Below the pieces are notes generated by a model. The model did not search any database. It was not told the DNA's origin and saw nothing but the letters and a program-made list of their open reading frames with translations. The position numbers and the translations under genes were made by a program. Source: Lachnospiraceae bacterium UBA7199 (lineage in GTDB: Bacteria; Bacillota; Clostridia; Lachnospirales; Lachnospiraceae). Taken from it: DNA of 10,724 nt. Within the stretch, counting starts at the first letter, position 1, and each line of letters opens with the position of its first letter. The stretch is from NCBI GenBank assembly GCA_002490775.1, contig DKUR01000049.1:54976-65699 (forward strand). The letters are read 5' to 3'. Below, in pieces: positions 1 to 7,199 of the stretch.

Positions 1-1016
1 CATCGCCAACGTCAAGTGCGGCAGCTACACCGGAAGTTACAGCTTCGCCCACTGCAACTGCAAGCGCGGCACCGACAGTCACTCCCAAAGCCACTGCTGT
101 ACCCACTGCTACGCCTGTAGCAACTGTTGTTCCTGCAGCGGCTGATCCAACCAAAGCACCAGCATCTCACAGTGACGACAGTTCTAATACATCTTCTCAG
201 GTGACGGTAACATCAGCACCCCAGATGTCAAGTACTGCAAGTCCTGAAAGCAATGTGCCTGTAAATGAACCGACTCCGGTAAAGGTGGAAGAAAATACAA
301 ACTCAGCAGGAGTGACGGTAGCGGCAGTTACACCAAAACCGCAGACAATAGATGAGGACAAAGGTGTTCTTACAATGGATATGAGCAAAACCGGCATGAT
401 TTATGCGCAGACTTTGCAGCAGATCAAAGAGCAGGGAAGAGAAGTGATTCTTCAGCTCAATGAACAAGTAAGCTGGATAATTCATGGTGATACCATAGAA
501 ACAGATAGTTTTGAAGATATTAATCTGGAGGTTTCCTTTGCAGACAGTCAGATTCCTAAGTGGAAGCTGGCAGTGCTGACAGAAAATGAAACTTATGTGG
601 AAATGTCATTAAAGCATGAAGGCGCATTTGGATTTACTGCAGTATTGTCTGTACAATTGGAGAATGCACAACCTGGACAGTATGCAAACTTGTTCTATTA
701 TAATGAGCAGACAGGCAGTTTTGAATTTATGTGTGCATCACTGGTAAACAGTAAATGCAGTGCTGAGTTTGAATTTAAACATGCTTCGGATTATGTAATT
801 ATAATAAGTGATGATACGAAAGAAAATCTGTTGGAAGAAAGGACAGAGGCTTTTGCACTGGCCCAAACAGAAAAAGAGGAGGCTTTGGCGCAGGCGAAGG
901 AAGAACGTCCTGCCGAAGAGCCAAAGAAGGCTGCAGGTATTATTGTCCTGATACTGCTTGCAAGTGTTGCTCTTGGAATAGGAGCATATCTGATCTTTAA
1001 GAAAAATGAAAGGTGA
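1..1016 (+). CDS. C-terminal part of a membrane-anchored cell-surface protein (5' end outside window)
   Basis: The reading frame is already open at base 3 and has no stop until 1014-1016, so this is the 3' part of a larger gene; the in-frame GTG at 201 is internal. About 120 codons (3 to ~360) are low-complexity Thr, Ala, Pro, Val and Ser, as in extracellular stalks. A compact region follows, from GVLTMDMSKTG (~363) to YVIIISDD (~820), rich in alternating hydrophobic residues and probably a beta-sandwich. Next comes a charged, probably helical stretch (ALAQTEKEEALAQAKEE), then a C-terminal hydrophobic helix (~940-1000, AGIIVLILLASVALGIGAYL) ending in KKNER. The basic tail fits a helix leaving the C-terminus inside the cell. 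There is no LPXTG motif. Function is unknown: I recognise the architecture, not the family. The stop overlaps the ribosome binding site of the next gene, so the two are co-transcribed and probably translationally coupled. Confidence 0.8.
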   Translation, partial: SPTSSAAATPEVTASPTATASAAPTVTPKATAVPTATPVATVVPAAADPTKAPASHSDDSSNTSSQVTVTSAPQMSSTASPESNVPVNEPTPVKVEENTNSAGVTVAAVTPKPQTIDEDKGVLTMDMSKTGMIYAQTLQQIKEQGREVILQLNEQVSWIIHGDTIETDSFEDINLEVSFADSQIPKWKLAVLTENETYVEMSLKHEGAFGFTAVLSVQLENAQPGQYANLFYYNEQTGSFEFMCASLVNSKCSAEFEFKHASDYVIIISDDTKENLLEERTEAFALAQTEKEEALAQAKEERPAEEPKKAAGIIVLILLASVALGIGAYLIFKKNER

Positions 1017-1022
1017 ATTTGA

Positions 1023-1418
1023 ATGCGTGAAGTTGCTTTACTGTTTAATGTTAGGGATAAAGTGCAAATAGAAGCTATTAAAGCAGCATTTTATCTGATC
1101 AAGGTTCCTACAAGGGTAGTCCCCAAGGAAAGATATGGAGCTACCTTAAGAGAAATGGCCAAAAATGTATTTAAGGAACCGCCGGATGAGGCGCAGAAGC
1201 AGGAGCTTGACGGGCAGATGATTATATTTGTTGACCTTTTGGAGCGGAAGCTTTACAAGGTAATTGATTTAATGCACAATGATCCAAGATGTGGAAACAA
1301 TCTTTACAAAGCAATTTTGACAAAAACGAATCAAAAGTGGAATGCCTTCACTTTGCTTGAAGAACTTAAGAAGGAACATGCTGCAATGCATAGGAAAAAT
1401 GAAAAGGAGCAAAAATGA
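1023..1418 (+). CDS. DUF3783 domain-containing protein
   Basis: A 131-residue soluble protein of unknown function. It opens with MREVALLFNV, has a central hydrophobic strand (QMIIFVDLLERKLYKVIDLM), then KAILTKTNQKWNAFTLLEELKKEH near the C-terminus. I recognise this pattern (LLFNV near the start; ILT-TN--W---LL-EL--EH at the end) as the clostridial DUF3783 family, and the length is usual for it. No catalytic or metal-binding motif is visible. AGGTGA at 1011-1016 serves as ribosome binding site six bases before the ATG and contains the stop of the preceding gene. The last four bases overlap the start of the phosphopantetheinyl transferase gene. Family assignment is fairly sure; role unknown. 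Confidence 0.8.
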   Translation: MREVALLFNVRDKVQIEAIKAAFYLIKVPTRVVPKERYGATLREMAKNVFKEPPDEAQKQELDGQMIIFVDLLERKLYKVIDLMHNDPRCGNNLYKAILTKTNQKWNAFTLLEELKKEHAAMHRKNEKEQK

Positions 1419-2083
1419 TTGCAGTATATTATGCAAAGGTGTTTTCCCCTTTGGAGGAAGGCACCTTTTTGCAATATTTGGAAAAAGTGGAAAAAAGGCG
1501 CAGAGAAAAGCTGCTGCGTATGAAAGATCAAAATAGCATAAATCGTACATTAACAGCCGGCTGCCTGCTTCATGCGGTGCTCTGTAAATGGATGGAGCTT
1601 CGCCCGGATATATGCATTCCTTTTGAAATTGGCTACGAAAAAGAAGGAAAACCATACTTAATAAATAAACCGGAGATTTGTTTTAATTTATCCCACTCTG
1701 GGGAATATGTATGCTGTGCCATAGGAGATGTGCCGGTTGGAGTGGATATTCAGAAAAAGACTGCTGTAAGAAGTGGAATTGCAGAGCGTTTTTTCACGCC
1801 TGCCGATAATCAAAAGCTGTCTGAATGCGGGGAAAAAGAAAGAATTGATTTATTTTTCAGAATGTGGAGCATTAAGGAAAGCTTTACGAAACTGACAGGA
1901 AAGGGATTGAAACAGGGAATGAATTCCTTTGAAATCAACTGGCAGCAGAGGAAAATACTGGATGAGGGCAGAAAGGAAACGTTAGCTTATTTTATGGAAT
2001 ATGCATACATGCCTGCGTACAGTTTTTGTGTTTGTACCAAAGAGCCGCAACAGGATGCGGCGTGGGAGGAAATTTTATTATGA
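1415..2083 (+). CDS. 4'-phosphopantetheinyl transferase, Sfp/AcpT superfamily
   Basis: A 222-residue cytoplasmic enzyme predicted to move the 4'-phosphopantetheine arm of CoA onto a serine of acyl- or peptidyl-carrier proteins. The family motifs appear in order: GKPYL at 78-82, FNLSHSG at 90-96, GVDIQ at 109-113 and WSIKESFTKLTGKGL at 151-165. By family knowledge D111 and E155 are the Mg2+-binding acids and K159 lies in the CoA/catalytic helix. The middle acid, Glu in Sfp (DIE), is Gln here (DIQ), a substitution tolerated in some homologues. The length matches single-chain Sfp-type enzymes (about 220-230), not the short AcpS type. The ATG follows AAGGAG (1404-1409) by five bases and overlaps the upstream stop (ATGA). 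No NRPS or PKS gene is in the window, so the target carrier protein is unknown; the fatty-acid ACP or a distant cluster are both possible. Confidence 0.93.
   Translation: MIAVYYAKVFSPLEEGTFLQYLEKVEKRRREKLLRMKDQNSINRTLTAGCLLHAVLCKWMELRPDICIPFEIGYEKEGKPYLINKPEICFNLSHSGEYVCCAIGDVPVGVDIQKKTAVRSGIAERFFTPADNQKLSECGEKERIDLFFRMWSIKESFTKLTGKGLKQGMNSFEINWQQRKILDEGRKETLAYFMEYAYMPAYSFCVCTKEPQQDAAWEEILL
2064..2070 (+). promoter_or_regulatory. Ribosome binding site fixing the MFS start
   Basis: GGGAGGA lies nine bases before the ATG at 2080, whose ATGA overlaps the TGA of the transferase gene. This favours 2080 over the in-frame ATG at 2026, which has no comparable site and would add 18 non-hydrophobic residues. 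Confidence 0.75.
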
Positions 2084-3258
2084 GTTTTTTATTGGCAATT
2101 ATTTATATTGCATTTATTAGTTTAGGACTGCCGGATGCCCTGCTGGGATCGGCGTGGCCCAGCATGCATGGGCAGTTGAATGTACCGGTTTCTTATGCAG
2201 GCATCATATCTATGATTATTTCCGCAGGAACTATTATATCAAGCCTTTTTAGTGATAAAATGAACAGGAGGCTTGGAACCGGAAAGGTGACTGCTATCAG
2301 TGTAGGACTGACTGCCATATCTTTGCTGGGCTTTTCTTTGTCAGGTTCCTTTTTTATGCTGTGTGTGATTGCGCTTCCTTATGGATTAGGTGCAGGTGCA
2401 GTTGATGCTGCACTGAATAATTATGTAGCTCTTCACTATAAAGCGAGGCATATGAGCTGGCTCCATTGCTTTTGGGGAGTTGGCGCCACAATAGGACCGT
2501 ATATTATGGGGGCATGTCTGACTGGAGGGCTTAAATGGTCCAGCGGATATCAGATCATTGGTATTTTGCAGGTGATATTAACTGCAATTTTAATTTTCTC
2601 TCTTCCTTTGTGGAAAAAATCAAATGAGGCGGAGGAAGAAGGACAAATACAAAATAAAGTGGGAATGGGAAAGCTTCTAAGGCTTCCAGGAGTAAAAGAG
2701 GTACTGATTGCCTTTTTCTGTTATTGTGCGGTAGAACAGACAGCAGGTCTTTGGGGAGCAAGTTATATGGTAATGGAACGAGGGATGTCGGCTGAGAATG
2801 CGGCAAAATGGGCGTCGCTTTTTTACCTGGGAATTACAATAGGACGTTTTATTTGTGGTTTCATTTCCATGAGAATGAGCGATAAAGCAATGATCCGCTT
2901 AGGGCAGGGAATGATTGCTGCTGGAATCCTTTTATTGATTTTTCCCTGGGGAAATCTTATTATGTGTATAGGGCTTGTGGTGGTAGGCTTAGGATGTGCT
3001 CCTATTTATCCAAGTATTATTCATGAAACGCCCACTAATTTTGGTGCAGGCTTATCTCAGGCGTTAATTGGTATGCAGATGGCGTTTGCGTATGTTGGGA
3101 CAACTGTAATGCCGCCGCTATTTGGAGTCCTTGCCGGAAGTGTAGGAATCTGGCTGTACCCTTTTTATCTTTTGATCATTACGTTGCTCATGATCTGGAT
3201 GGTGGAGAAGTTAAATAAAGTTCCAAAAGCAGAAAGTGAAGATGTAAGGGGAAGATAA
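2080..3258 (+). CDS. MFS transporter (fucose permease/FHS-like)
   Basis: A 392-residue integral membrane protein with about twelve hydrophobic segments and a polar central loop (KKSNEAEEEGQIQNK) between the two six-helix halves. The N-terminus MSFLLAIIYIAFISLGLPDALLG carries the GLPD/GxPDALLG signature of the FHS branch. A GLGAGAVDAALNNYVALHY segment with a following HCFWGVGATIGP in helices 4-5 supports it further. FHS members are usually proton-coupled sugar or small-molecule transporters, but some relatives act as exporters, so neither substrate nor direction can be read here. Translation is probably coupled to the transferase gene by a 4-base overlap. The following birA start is 43 bp away, in the same direction, with no terminator between. 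Given its neighbours, a cofactor precursor or a carrier-linked metabolite is an attractive substrate, but that is speculation. Confidence 0.9.
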   Translation: MSFLLAIIYIAFISLGLPDALLGSAWPSMHGQLNVPVSYAGIISMIISAGTIISSLFSDKMNRRLGTGKVTAISVGLTAISLLGFSLSGSFFMLCVIALPYGLGAGAVDAALNNYVALHYKARHMSWLHCFWGVGATIGPYIMGACLTGGLKWSSGYQIIGILQVILTAILIFSLPLWKKSNEAEEEGQIQNKVGMGKLLRLPGVKEVLIAFFCYCAVEQTAGLWGASYMVMERGMSAENAAKWASLFYLGITIGRFICGFISMRMSDKAMIRLGQGMIAAGILLLIFPWGNLIMCIGLVVVGLGCAPIYPSIIHETPTNFGAGLSQALIGMQMAFAYVGTTVMPPLFGVLAGSVGIWLYPFYLLIITLLMIWMVEKLNKVPKAESEDVRGR

Positions 3259-3301
3259 ATTTTAAAGCAGAAAAATAAAAAACAAATGAGGGAAGGAAAA
3301 T

Positions 3302-4309
3302 ATGGGGATTAAAGAACAGGTGTTATTATTATTGGAAAATCAAAAGGGTAACTTTTTTTCAGGGCAGGAGATCGCAGATCGTCTTCTGGTGACAAGAGCC
3401 AGCATCTGGAAGGCTGTTAAGGCATTACAGAAAGAAGGCTATGCGATTGAAGCTGTGACAAATAGAGGCTATGCTTTGAAAAGGTCGCCCGATCTGCTCT
3501 CAGCAGCATATATTGAGCAGGAGCTGCATGCAGAAGGCGTGAATTTAAAGGTAAAGGTTGAAAGAAAAGTTGATTCCACCAATAATGTGTTAAAGCAGTA
3601 TATTGCCGAAGGAGAAAAAGAGGATATGGTACTGCTGGCGGAAGAACAAAGCGCAGGCCGGGGACGCCGGGGACGATCTTTTTATTCCCCTCAGGGAACA
3701 GGGCTTTATATGAGCCTTTTGCTTCATCCCAATGTTACTGCGGAAGAAGGAACCATGTTGACTACTCTGACTGCTGTGGCAGCGGCGAAAGCAGTTGAAA
3801 AGGTGTCCAATGAGGAAGTTTTAATCAAGTGGGTAAATGACGTGTGGATGAGAGGGAAGAAGATATCCGGCATTTTAACGGAAGGTTCTGCATCTTTAGA
3901 GGAAGGAAAGCTGGAATATGTGATCGTAGGAATCGGCATTAATATTTATGAACCCGGGGAAGGATTTCCAGAGGAGATTAAAGACGTTGCAGGCGCAGTA
4001 TTTACCAGCCATATACAAAAGGAAAATATGCGCAACCGCCTGGCGTCAGAGTTTATCAAAAATTTTATGGAATATTATCATGAACTTCCTTCCAAAAATT
4101 ATCTGGAGGAATACAGGAAAAGGTGCTTTGTAATCGGAAAAAAGGTTAAAATCATTACACCTTCCGGAGAGCCATATAAGGCCGGGGAAGGAATTGACAG
4201 AACTAGTGCAACTGTACTTGGAATTGATGATGCCTGCCATTTGCAGGTGCAGTATACAGATGGCACAATTGAGTTTTTATCCAGCGGAGAAATCAGTATT
4301 AAGGTTTAA
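3302..4309 (+). CDS. birA: Bifunctional biotin-[acetyl-CoA-carboxylase] ligase / biotin operon repressor BirA
   Basis: A 335-residue protein that makes biotinyl-5'-AMP and transfers biotin to a lysine of biotin carboxyl carrier domains; the two-domain form also represses biotin genes. Residues ~1-62 form a winged helix-turn-helix (GQEIADRLLVTRASIWKAVK, then GYAIEAVTNRGYAL). The ligase core follows: DSTNN (91-95), the nucleotide/biotin loop AGRGRRGR (118-125), and KWVNDVWMRGKKISGIL (176-192) with the conserved lysine pair. A small SH3-like C-terminal domain (~278-335) ends in GEISIKV. Length and domain order match full-length Gram-positive BirA. AGGGAAGG (3289-3296) lies five bases before the ATG. 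No biotin synthesis or transport gene and no clear BirA operator palindrome are visible, so any repressor target lies elsewhere. It is the last gene of the plus-strand set and ends seven bases from the convergent MATE gene. Confidence 0.95.
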   Translation: MGIKEQVLLLLENQKGNFFSGQEIADRLLVTRASIWKAVKALQKEGYAIEAVTNRGYALKRSPDLLSAAYIEQELHAEGVNLKVKVERKVDSTNNVLKQYIAEGEKEDMVLLAEEQSAGRGRRGRSFYSPQGTGLYMSLLLHPNVTAEEGTMLTTLTAVAAAKAVEKVSNEEVLIKWVNDVWMRGKKISGILTEGSASLEEGKLEYVIVGIGINIYEPGEGFPEEIKDVAGAVFTSHIQKENMRNRLASEFIKNFMEYYHELPSKNYLEEYRKRCFVIGKKVKIITPSGEPYKAGEGIDRTSATVLGIDDACHLQVQYTDGTIEFLSSGEISIKV

Positions 4310-4316
4310 CGTTTTC

Positions 4317-5591
4317 CTATTTCCCCTTTAGAAAAATAAGACTTGCAATGCTCAGCACCACCTGAACAGCAGGTATGGTATACCATACACCGTTTAATCC
4401 AAAGAAAAGAGGAAGAAGGATGATGAAAATAAGCGTCAGCACAATTTCCCCATATACAAGGAGATTGGAACGAATCATTCTGTGTGTGGCATAAAAGTAA
4501 GAAACTGCCGGCTTGGTAAGCCCGTAAAGGGCTATAATCAGGGCAAAGGCAGGTGTGGCGTAAACAATATAAGCCGCTGCTGCGCTGGAGGTTCCATAAA
4601 GGACTGGGATCAGATTACGCATCAGGATAAAAACAACTGCTCCGGCCGTGCCAAATCCAATCCCTAAGGCAAAGGTCCATTTGGCATAGGTTTTCAAGGT
4701 TTTAGTGTCATTGCTGCCCTGACACAGAGAAAGAAGAGGCTGGCTGCCATCACCGATTCCCTGCACTAAAAGCTCCATAAAGGAGATAATATAAGCAAGT
4801 ACGGCATAGGCGCTGACAGCTTCCTCTCCGCCATATCTAAGTGATTGCAGGTTCATAAAAATAATTGTAACAGAAGGCAGGTAAGTCAGCCCAAAGGGCG
4901 ATACTGCCACCTGCAGGATTGCATGAATCGTATTTTTTTCTGGGCGAACATTGAAAAGAGAAATACGATTCTTTTTTCTTATAAAAAAAAGTATCCCTAA
5001 AATTAAAGTAAGGAACTGGCCGAATACAGTTGCAAGAGCAGCCCCCTTGATGCCCAGATTCAAAGCGATTACAAAAAGGTAATCCAGAATAATGTTAGTA
5101 ATACAGCCGGCAGCCATAGAACACATAGCATAGAAGGAAGCTCCATGATTGCGCATTAAAGGAACCATGCCTGAGGCAAAAACCTGTACCATGCCTCCAA
5201 GCAGGATATATTTGATATAATCGGATGCAATAGGGAGAAGTTCATTTTTTGCACCAAGTAAAACCAAAAGAGGCGTGTGAAAGAAATATAAAAAAACTAC
5301 CAGCAAAAGAGAACTGATAAAAAGCAAAAAGAAAGCGTTGCCTTCTGTACGCTCTGCTTTTTTTATGTTTCCACTTCCTTTGTTTAAGGAGATAACAACA
5401 GCAGCCCCCATACCGATTCCTGTGCCAAGAGAAATAATGAGGGCAACTAAGGGCCATGCAATATTAATAGCGGCAAGTCCCGGATCACCCATAGCCCTGC
5501 CGACGAAAATACCATCCACAATCGAATAAATGCCTGTTAATAAAAAGGAAAGCATGGAAGGGAAAATATACCCTGCATATTTCTTTTTCAT
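4317..5591 (-). CDS. MATE family efflux transporter
   Basis: A 424-residue protein of about twelve transmembrane helices in two similar halves, expected to export cationic drugs or metabolites in exchange for Na+ or H+. The N-terminal segment GIYSIVDGIFVGRAMGDPGLAAINIAWP is the typical MATE first-helix region, with the DGIFVG motif and an acidic residue in the helix. The second half repeats it in GGEEAVSAYAVLAYI and GIGDGSQPLLS. The sequence resembles the MepA-like clostridial branch. The protein is slightly short at its C-terminus compared with typical 440-460 residue members, ending just after the last helix in FLKGK. AGAAAGG precedes the ATG by about a dozen bases, a loose spacing. It has its own candidate promoter, an inverted repeat and tandem repeats upstream, suggesting dedicated regulation. 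The AGCS gene lies upstream in the same direction 179 bp away. Substrate unknown. Confidence 0.92.
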   Translation of the reverse strand: MKKKYAGYIFPSMLSFLLTGIYSIVDGIFVGRAMGDPGLAAINIAWPLVALIISLGTGIGMGAAVVISLNKGSGNIKKAERTEGNAFFLLFISSLLLVVFLYFFHTPLLVLLGAKNELLPIASDYIKYILLGGMVQVFASGMVPLMRNHGASFYAMCSMAAGCITNIILDYLFVIALNLGIKGAALATVFGQFLTLILGILFFIRKKNRISLFNVRPEKNTIHAILQVAVSPFGLTYLPSVTIIFMNLQSLRYGGEEAVSAYAVLAYIISFMELLVQGIGDGSQPLLSLCQGSNDTKTLKTYAKWTFALGIGFGTAGAVVFILMRNLIPVLYGTSSAAAAYIVYATPAFALIIALYGLTKPAVSYFYATHRMIRSNLLVYGEIVLTLIFIILLPLFFGLNGVWYTIPAVQVVLSIASLIFLKGK

Positions 5592-5620
5592 TGATAAATG
5601 ATACCTTTCTGCCAGTGTTT

Positions 5621-5678
5621 TATGGTACTTATATGCAGATTACTGTACCCAGAATGAATTCCGCATGTAAATACCATA
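5621..5678 (-). promoter_or_regulatory. Long inverted repeat at the 5' end of the MATE leader (hairpin or operator)
   Basis: Bases 5621-5636 (tatggtacttatatgc) and 5663-5678 (gcatgtaaataccata) are inverted copies matching at 14 of 16 positions across a 26-base loop. In minus-strand RNA one of the two differences becomes a G-U pair, leaving a single C-A mismatch in a 16-bp stem. The upstream arm coincides with the predicted transcript start (~5676). The element could therefore be a 5' leader hairpin or a repressor operator covering the start site. No U-run follows the 3' arm, so it is not an intrinsic terminator. The loop also contains GAATTC and GTAC palindromes. Confidence 0.6.
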
Positions 5679-5682
5679 TGCC

Positions 5683-5711
5683 ATTATACCTGTAAAAGTA
5701 GAAATATGCAA
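5683..5711 (-). promoter_or_regulatory. Candidate sigma-A promoter of the MATE gene
   Basis: Read on the minus strand, TTGCAT (5711-5706) and a perfect TATAAT (5688-5683) are separated by 17 bases. Transcription would start near 5676, giving a leader of about 85 bases. The -10 is consensus; the -35 keeps only its TTG. Confidence 0.5.
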
Positions 5712-5722
5712 ATTTTACACTT

Positions 5723-5751
5723 ATGAAGTTTCATGCGCTGAAGTTTCATGC
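5723..5751. repeat. Tandem 13-bp repeat with palindromic core upstream of the MATE promoter
   Basis: TGAAGTTTCATGC occurs at 5724-5736 and again at 5739-5751, a 15-base period (about 1.5 helical turns). Each copy has a near-palindromic centre: ATGAA-GT-TTCAT in the first and TGAA-GT-TTCA in the second. The pair lies just upstream of the -35 candidate, at roughly -47 to -75, where activators commonly bind. It also lies between the AGCS stop (5771) and the MATE promoter. No strong terminator hairpin was seen for the AGCS transcript here. Confidence 0.6.
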
Positions 5752-5770
5752 TTTAAAAGTGCAGGCTGTA

Positions 5771-7081
5771 TTAGGAACGCAGATGATCTTTTAAAAGGAA
5801 TAAAGCGGTTATGTTTGGCAGGATCATAAGGGCATTGATTAAGTCTGTACATTCCCATACAAGATGCAAAGGCAGCACAGCGCCTATGTAGATCATTACA
5901 ATATAAGTGATTTTATAGAGGCTGATCCCTTTGTTTTTTGCCACAAACAAATAGGCCTGCTCTCCTAAATAGGACCAGCCGATTAAAGTAGTAATGGCAA
6001 AGGCCACAAGGCACAGGGATAAAAATGCATTTCCAAATACTGGAAGGTAGGAAAATGCAGCATCGGTAAGCCCGGCTTCATTTACCGAGATCGCGGAAAA
6101 AGGATGGAGCAGGGCATTGGTAACGATCACAAGGCCGCTTAACAGGCACATAACAACCGTGTCCCAGAATACAGCAGTCATGGACACATAGGCCTGTTCT
6201 GAAGGGCTGGCGGTTTCTGAGGCAGCGGCAGTAATGGCGGCGGTTCCAATACCGGCTTCATTGGTAAAAAGCCCTCTGGCAATGCCATAACGGGCAGTCA
6301 GCATCAGGGAGGAGCCTGCTGCACCGCCGATAGCGGCTCTGGGCGCCAAAGCATGGGAAAGAATCAGTTGTATGGCAGGAAGAATGGCCTCTCTGTTTAT
6401 GATAAGGAGTAAAATACAGCTTGCCGTATAAAGAACTGCTAAAGCAGGAACAATTTTCATACAGACATTGCCAATAGATTTGATGCCGCCTACGATTACA
6501 AGGCCGGCAAGAAAGGCAGCTAATATCCCGGCAATGTGGGGATTTAATCCGAAGCTTAAAGAGGTAGTCTGGGTAATGGAATTAGCCTGGGTGGTACATC
6601 CCACTCCAAAGGCGGCAAGCAGAGTTAATAAGCCATAAAACTTTCCTATGGAAGGACGGTGAAGGGCATTTTCCCATACATACATAGGGCCGCCCTGATA
6701 GGTGCCGTCACTTAAGCGGCTGCGGAAACGCACACTTAAAAAGCATTCTGCGTAGGAGGTTGCCATTCCTAAAATTCCGGTGATCCAGCACCAGAATACA
6801 GCACCCGGACCGCCAAGGGCAACAGCAGTGGAAACCCCAATGATATTTCCGGTTCCTAAGGTAGCTGCTAAAGTGGTGGATAAGGTTGCAAAAACAGAGA
6901 GATTTTTTGCATCTTTTTTGCCGGAAGGAGTTATGGAAAGGCGGATGGCTTTCAAAATATTTTTCTGTGGAAAATGGAGTTTTATGGTAAAATACAAATG
7001 GGTGCCCATTAACAAAAATAAAAGAGGACCACTCCATAAAAATTGATTAAGGGACTGAATAGATGAATAAATTGTTCGCAT
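5771..7081 (-). CDS. Sodium:alanine/glycine symporter family protein (AGCS)
   Basis: A 436-residue integral membrane protein expected to import alanine, glycine or a related amino acid with Na+. It carries the AGCS signatures: LAATLGTGNIIGVSTAVALGGPGAVFWCWITG (71-102, with Cys where the family pattern usually has Met), YQGGPMYVW (128-136) and the very characteristic YGIARGLFTNEAGIGTA (265-281). About ten to eleven hydrophobic helices are visible, and the length matches the family (440-480) at its low end. AGGA lies five bases before the ATG on the minus strand, supporting this start. The gene is divergent from the DUF3810 gene, whose predicted -35 box overlaps this ribosome binding site. The MATE gene lies downstream in the same direction; readthrough is possible since no clear terminator was seen. 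Substrate choice between alanine, glycine and glutamine cannot be made from sequence. Confidence 0.94.
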   Translation of the reverse strand: MRTIYSSIQSLNQFLWSGPLLFLLMGTHLYFTIKLHFPQKNILKAIRLSITPSGKKDAKNLSVFATLSTTLAATLGTGNIIGVSTAVALGGPGAVFWCWITGILGMATSYAECFLSVRFRSRLSDGTYQGGPMYVWENALHRPSIGKFYGLLTLLAAFGVGCTTQANSITQTTSLSFGLNPHIAGILAAFLAGLVIVGGIKSIGNVCMKIVPALAVLYTASCILLLIINREAILPAIQLILSHALAPRAAIGGAAGSSLMLTARYGIARGLFTNEAGIGTAAITAAASETASPSEQAYVSMTAVFWDTVVMCLLSGLVIVTNALLHPFSAISVNEAGLTDAAFSYLPVFGNAFLSLCLVAFAITTLIGWSYLGEQAYLFVAKNKGISLYKITYIVMIYIGAVLPLHLVWECTDLINALMILPNITALFLLKDHLRS

Positions 7082-7083
7082 AT

Positions 7084-7112
7084 TTGTCCTGACCAGGCAG
7101 GGTGCCTATAAG
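7084..7112 (+). promoter_or_regulatory. Candidate promoter for the DUF3810-DUF2974 operon
   Basis: TTGTCC (7084-7089, 4 of 6 to consensus) and TATAAG (7107-7112, 5 of 6) are separated by 17 bases. Transcription would begin near 7119, leaving about 80 bases of AT-rich leader before the start. The -35 box overlaps the divergent AGCS ribosome binding site. Confidence 0.4.
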
Positions 7113-7185
7113 ATTCTCCATATAAATATAGTATTTTTTTGTACAGGATATGCGTGTTTTTGCAACAGAAACGCTTTGGAAATGC

Positions 7186-7191
7186 AGGGAG
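7186..7191 (+). promoter_or_regulatory. Ribosome binding site favouring a TTG start for the DUF3810 gene
   Basis: AGGGAG lies eight bases before the TTG at 7200. The in-frame ATG at 7182 and TTG at 7176 have no comparable upstream site. Confidence 0.5.
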
Positions 7192-7199
7192 CAGGCAAG

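Noticed and set aside
201..203. GTG at 201 as the start of the surface protein gene
   Set aside because: The frame is open upstream to the window edge with the same Thr/Ala/Pro/Val composition, and no ribosome binding site or signal peptide is present.
2026..2079. Longer N-terminus for the MFS transporter from the ATG at 2026
   Set aside because: It lies inside the transferase gene, lacks a ribosome binding site, and adds a non-membrane stretch before the family's usual start. GGGAGGA before 2080 supports the shorter form.
3259..3301. Separate promoter or BirA operator in the gap before birA
   Set aside because: The 43 bases are A-rich and contain only the ribosome binding site; no -35/-10 pair or palindrome resembling a BirA operator is visible.
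7152..7174. Hairpin GCGT...ACGC in the leader before the DUF3810 gene
   Set aside because: Only a few pairs form, with mismatches next to them; too weak to call a regulatory structure.
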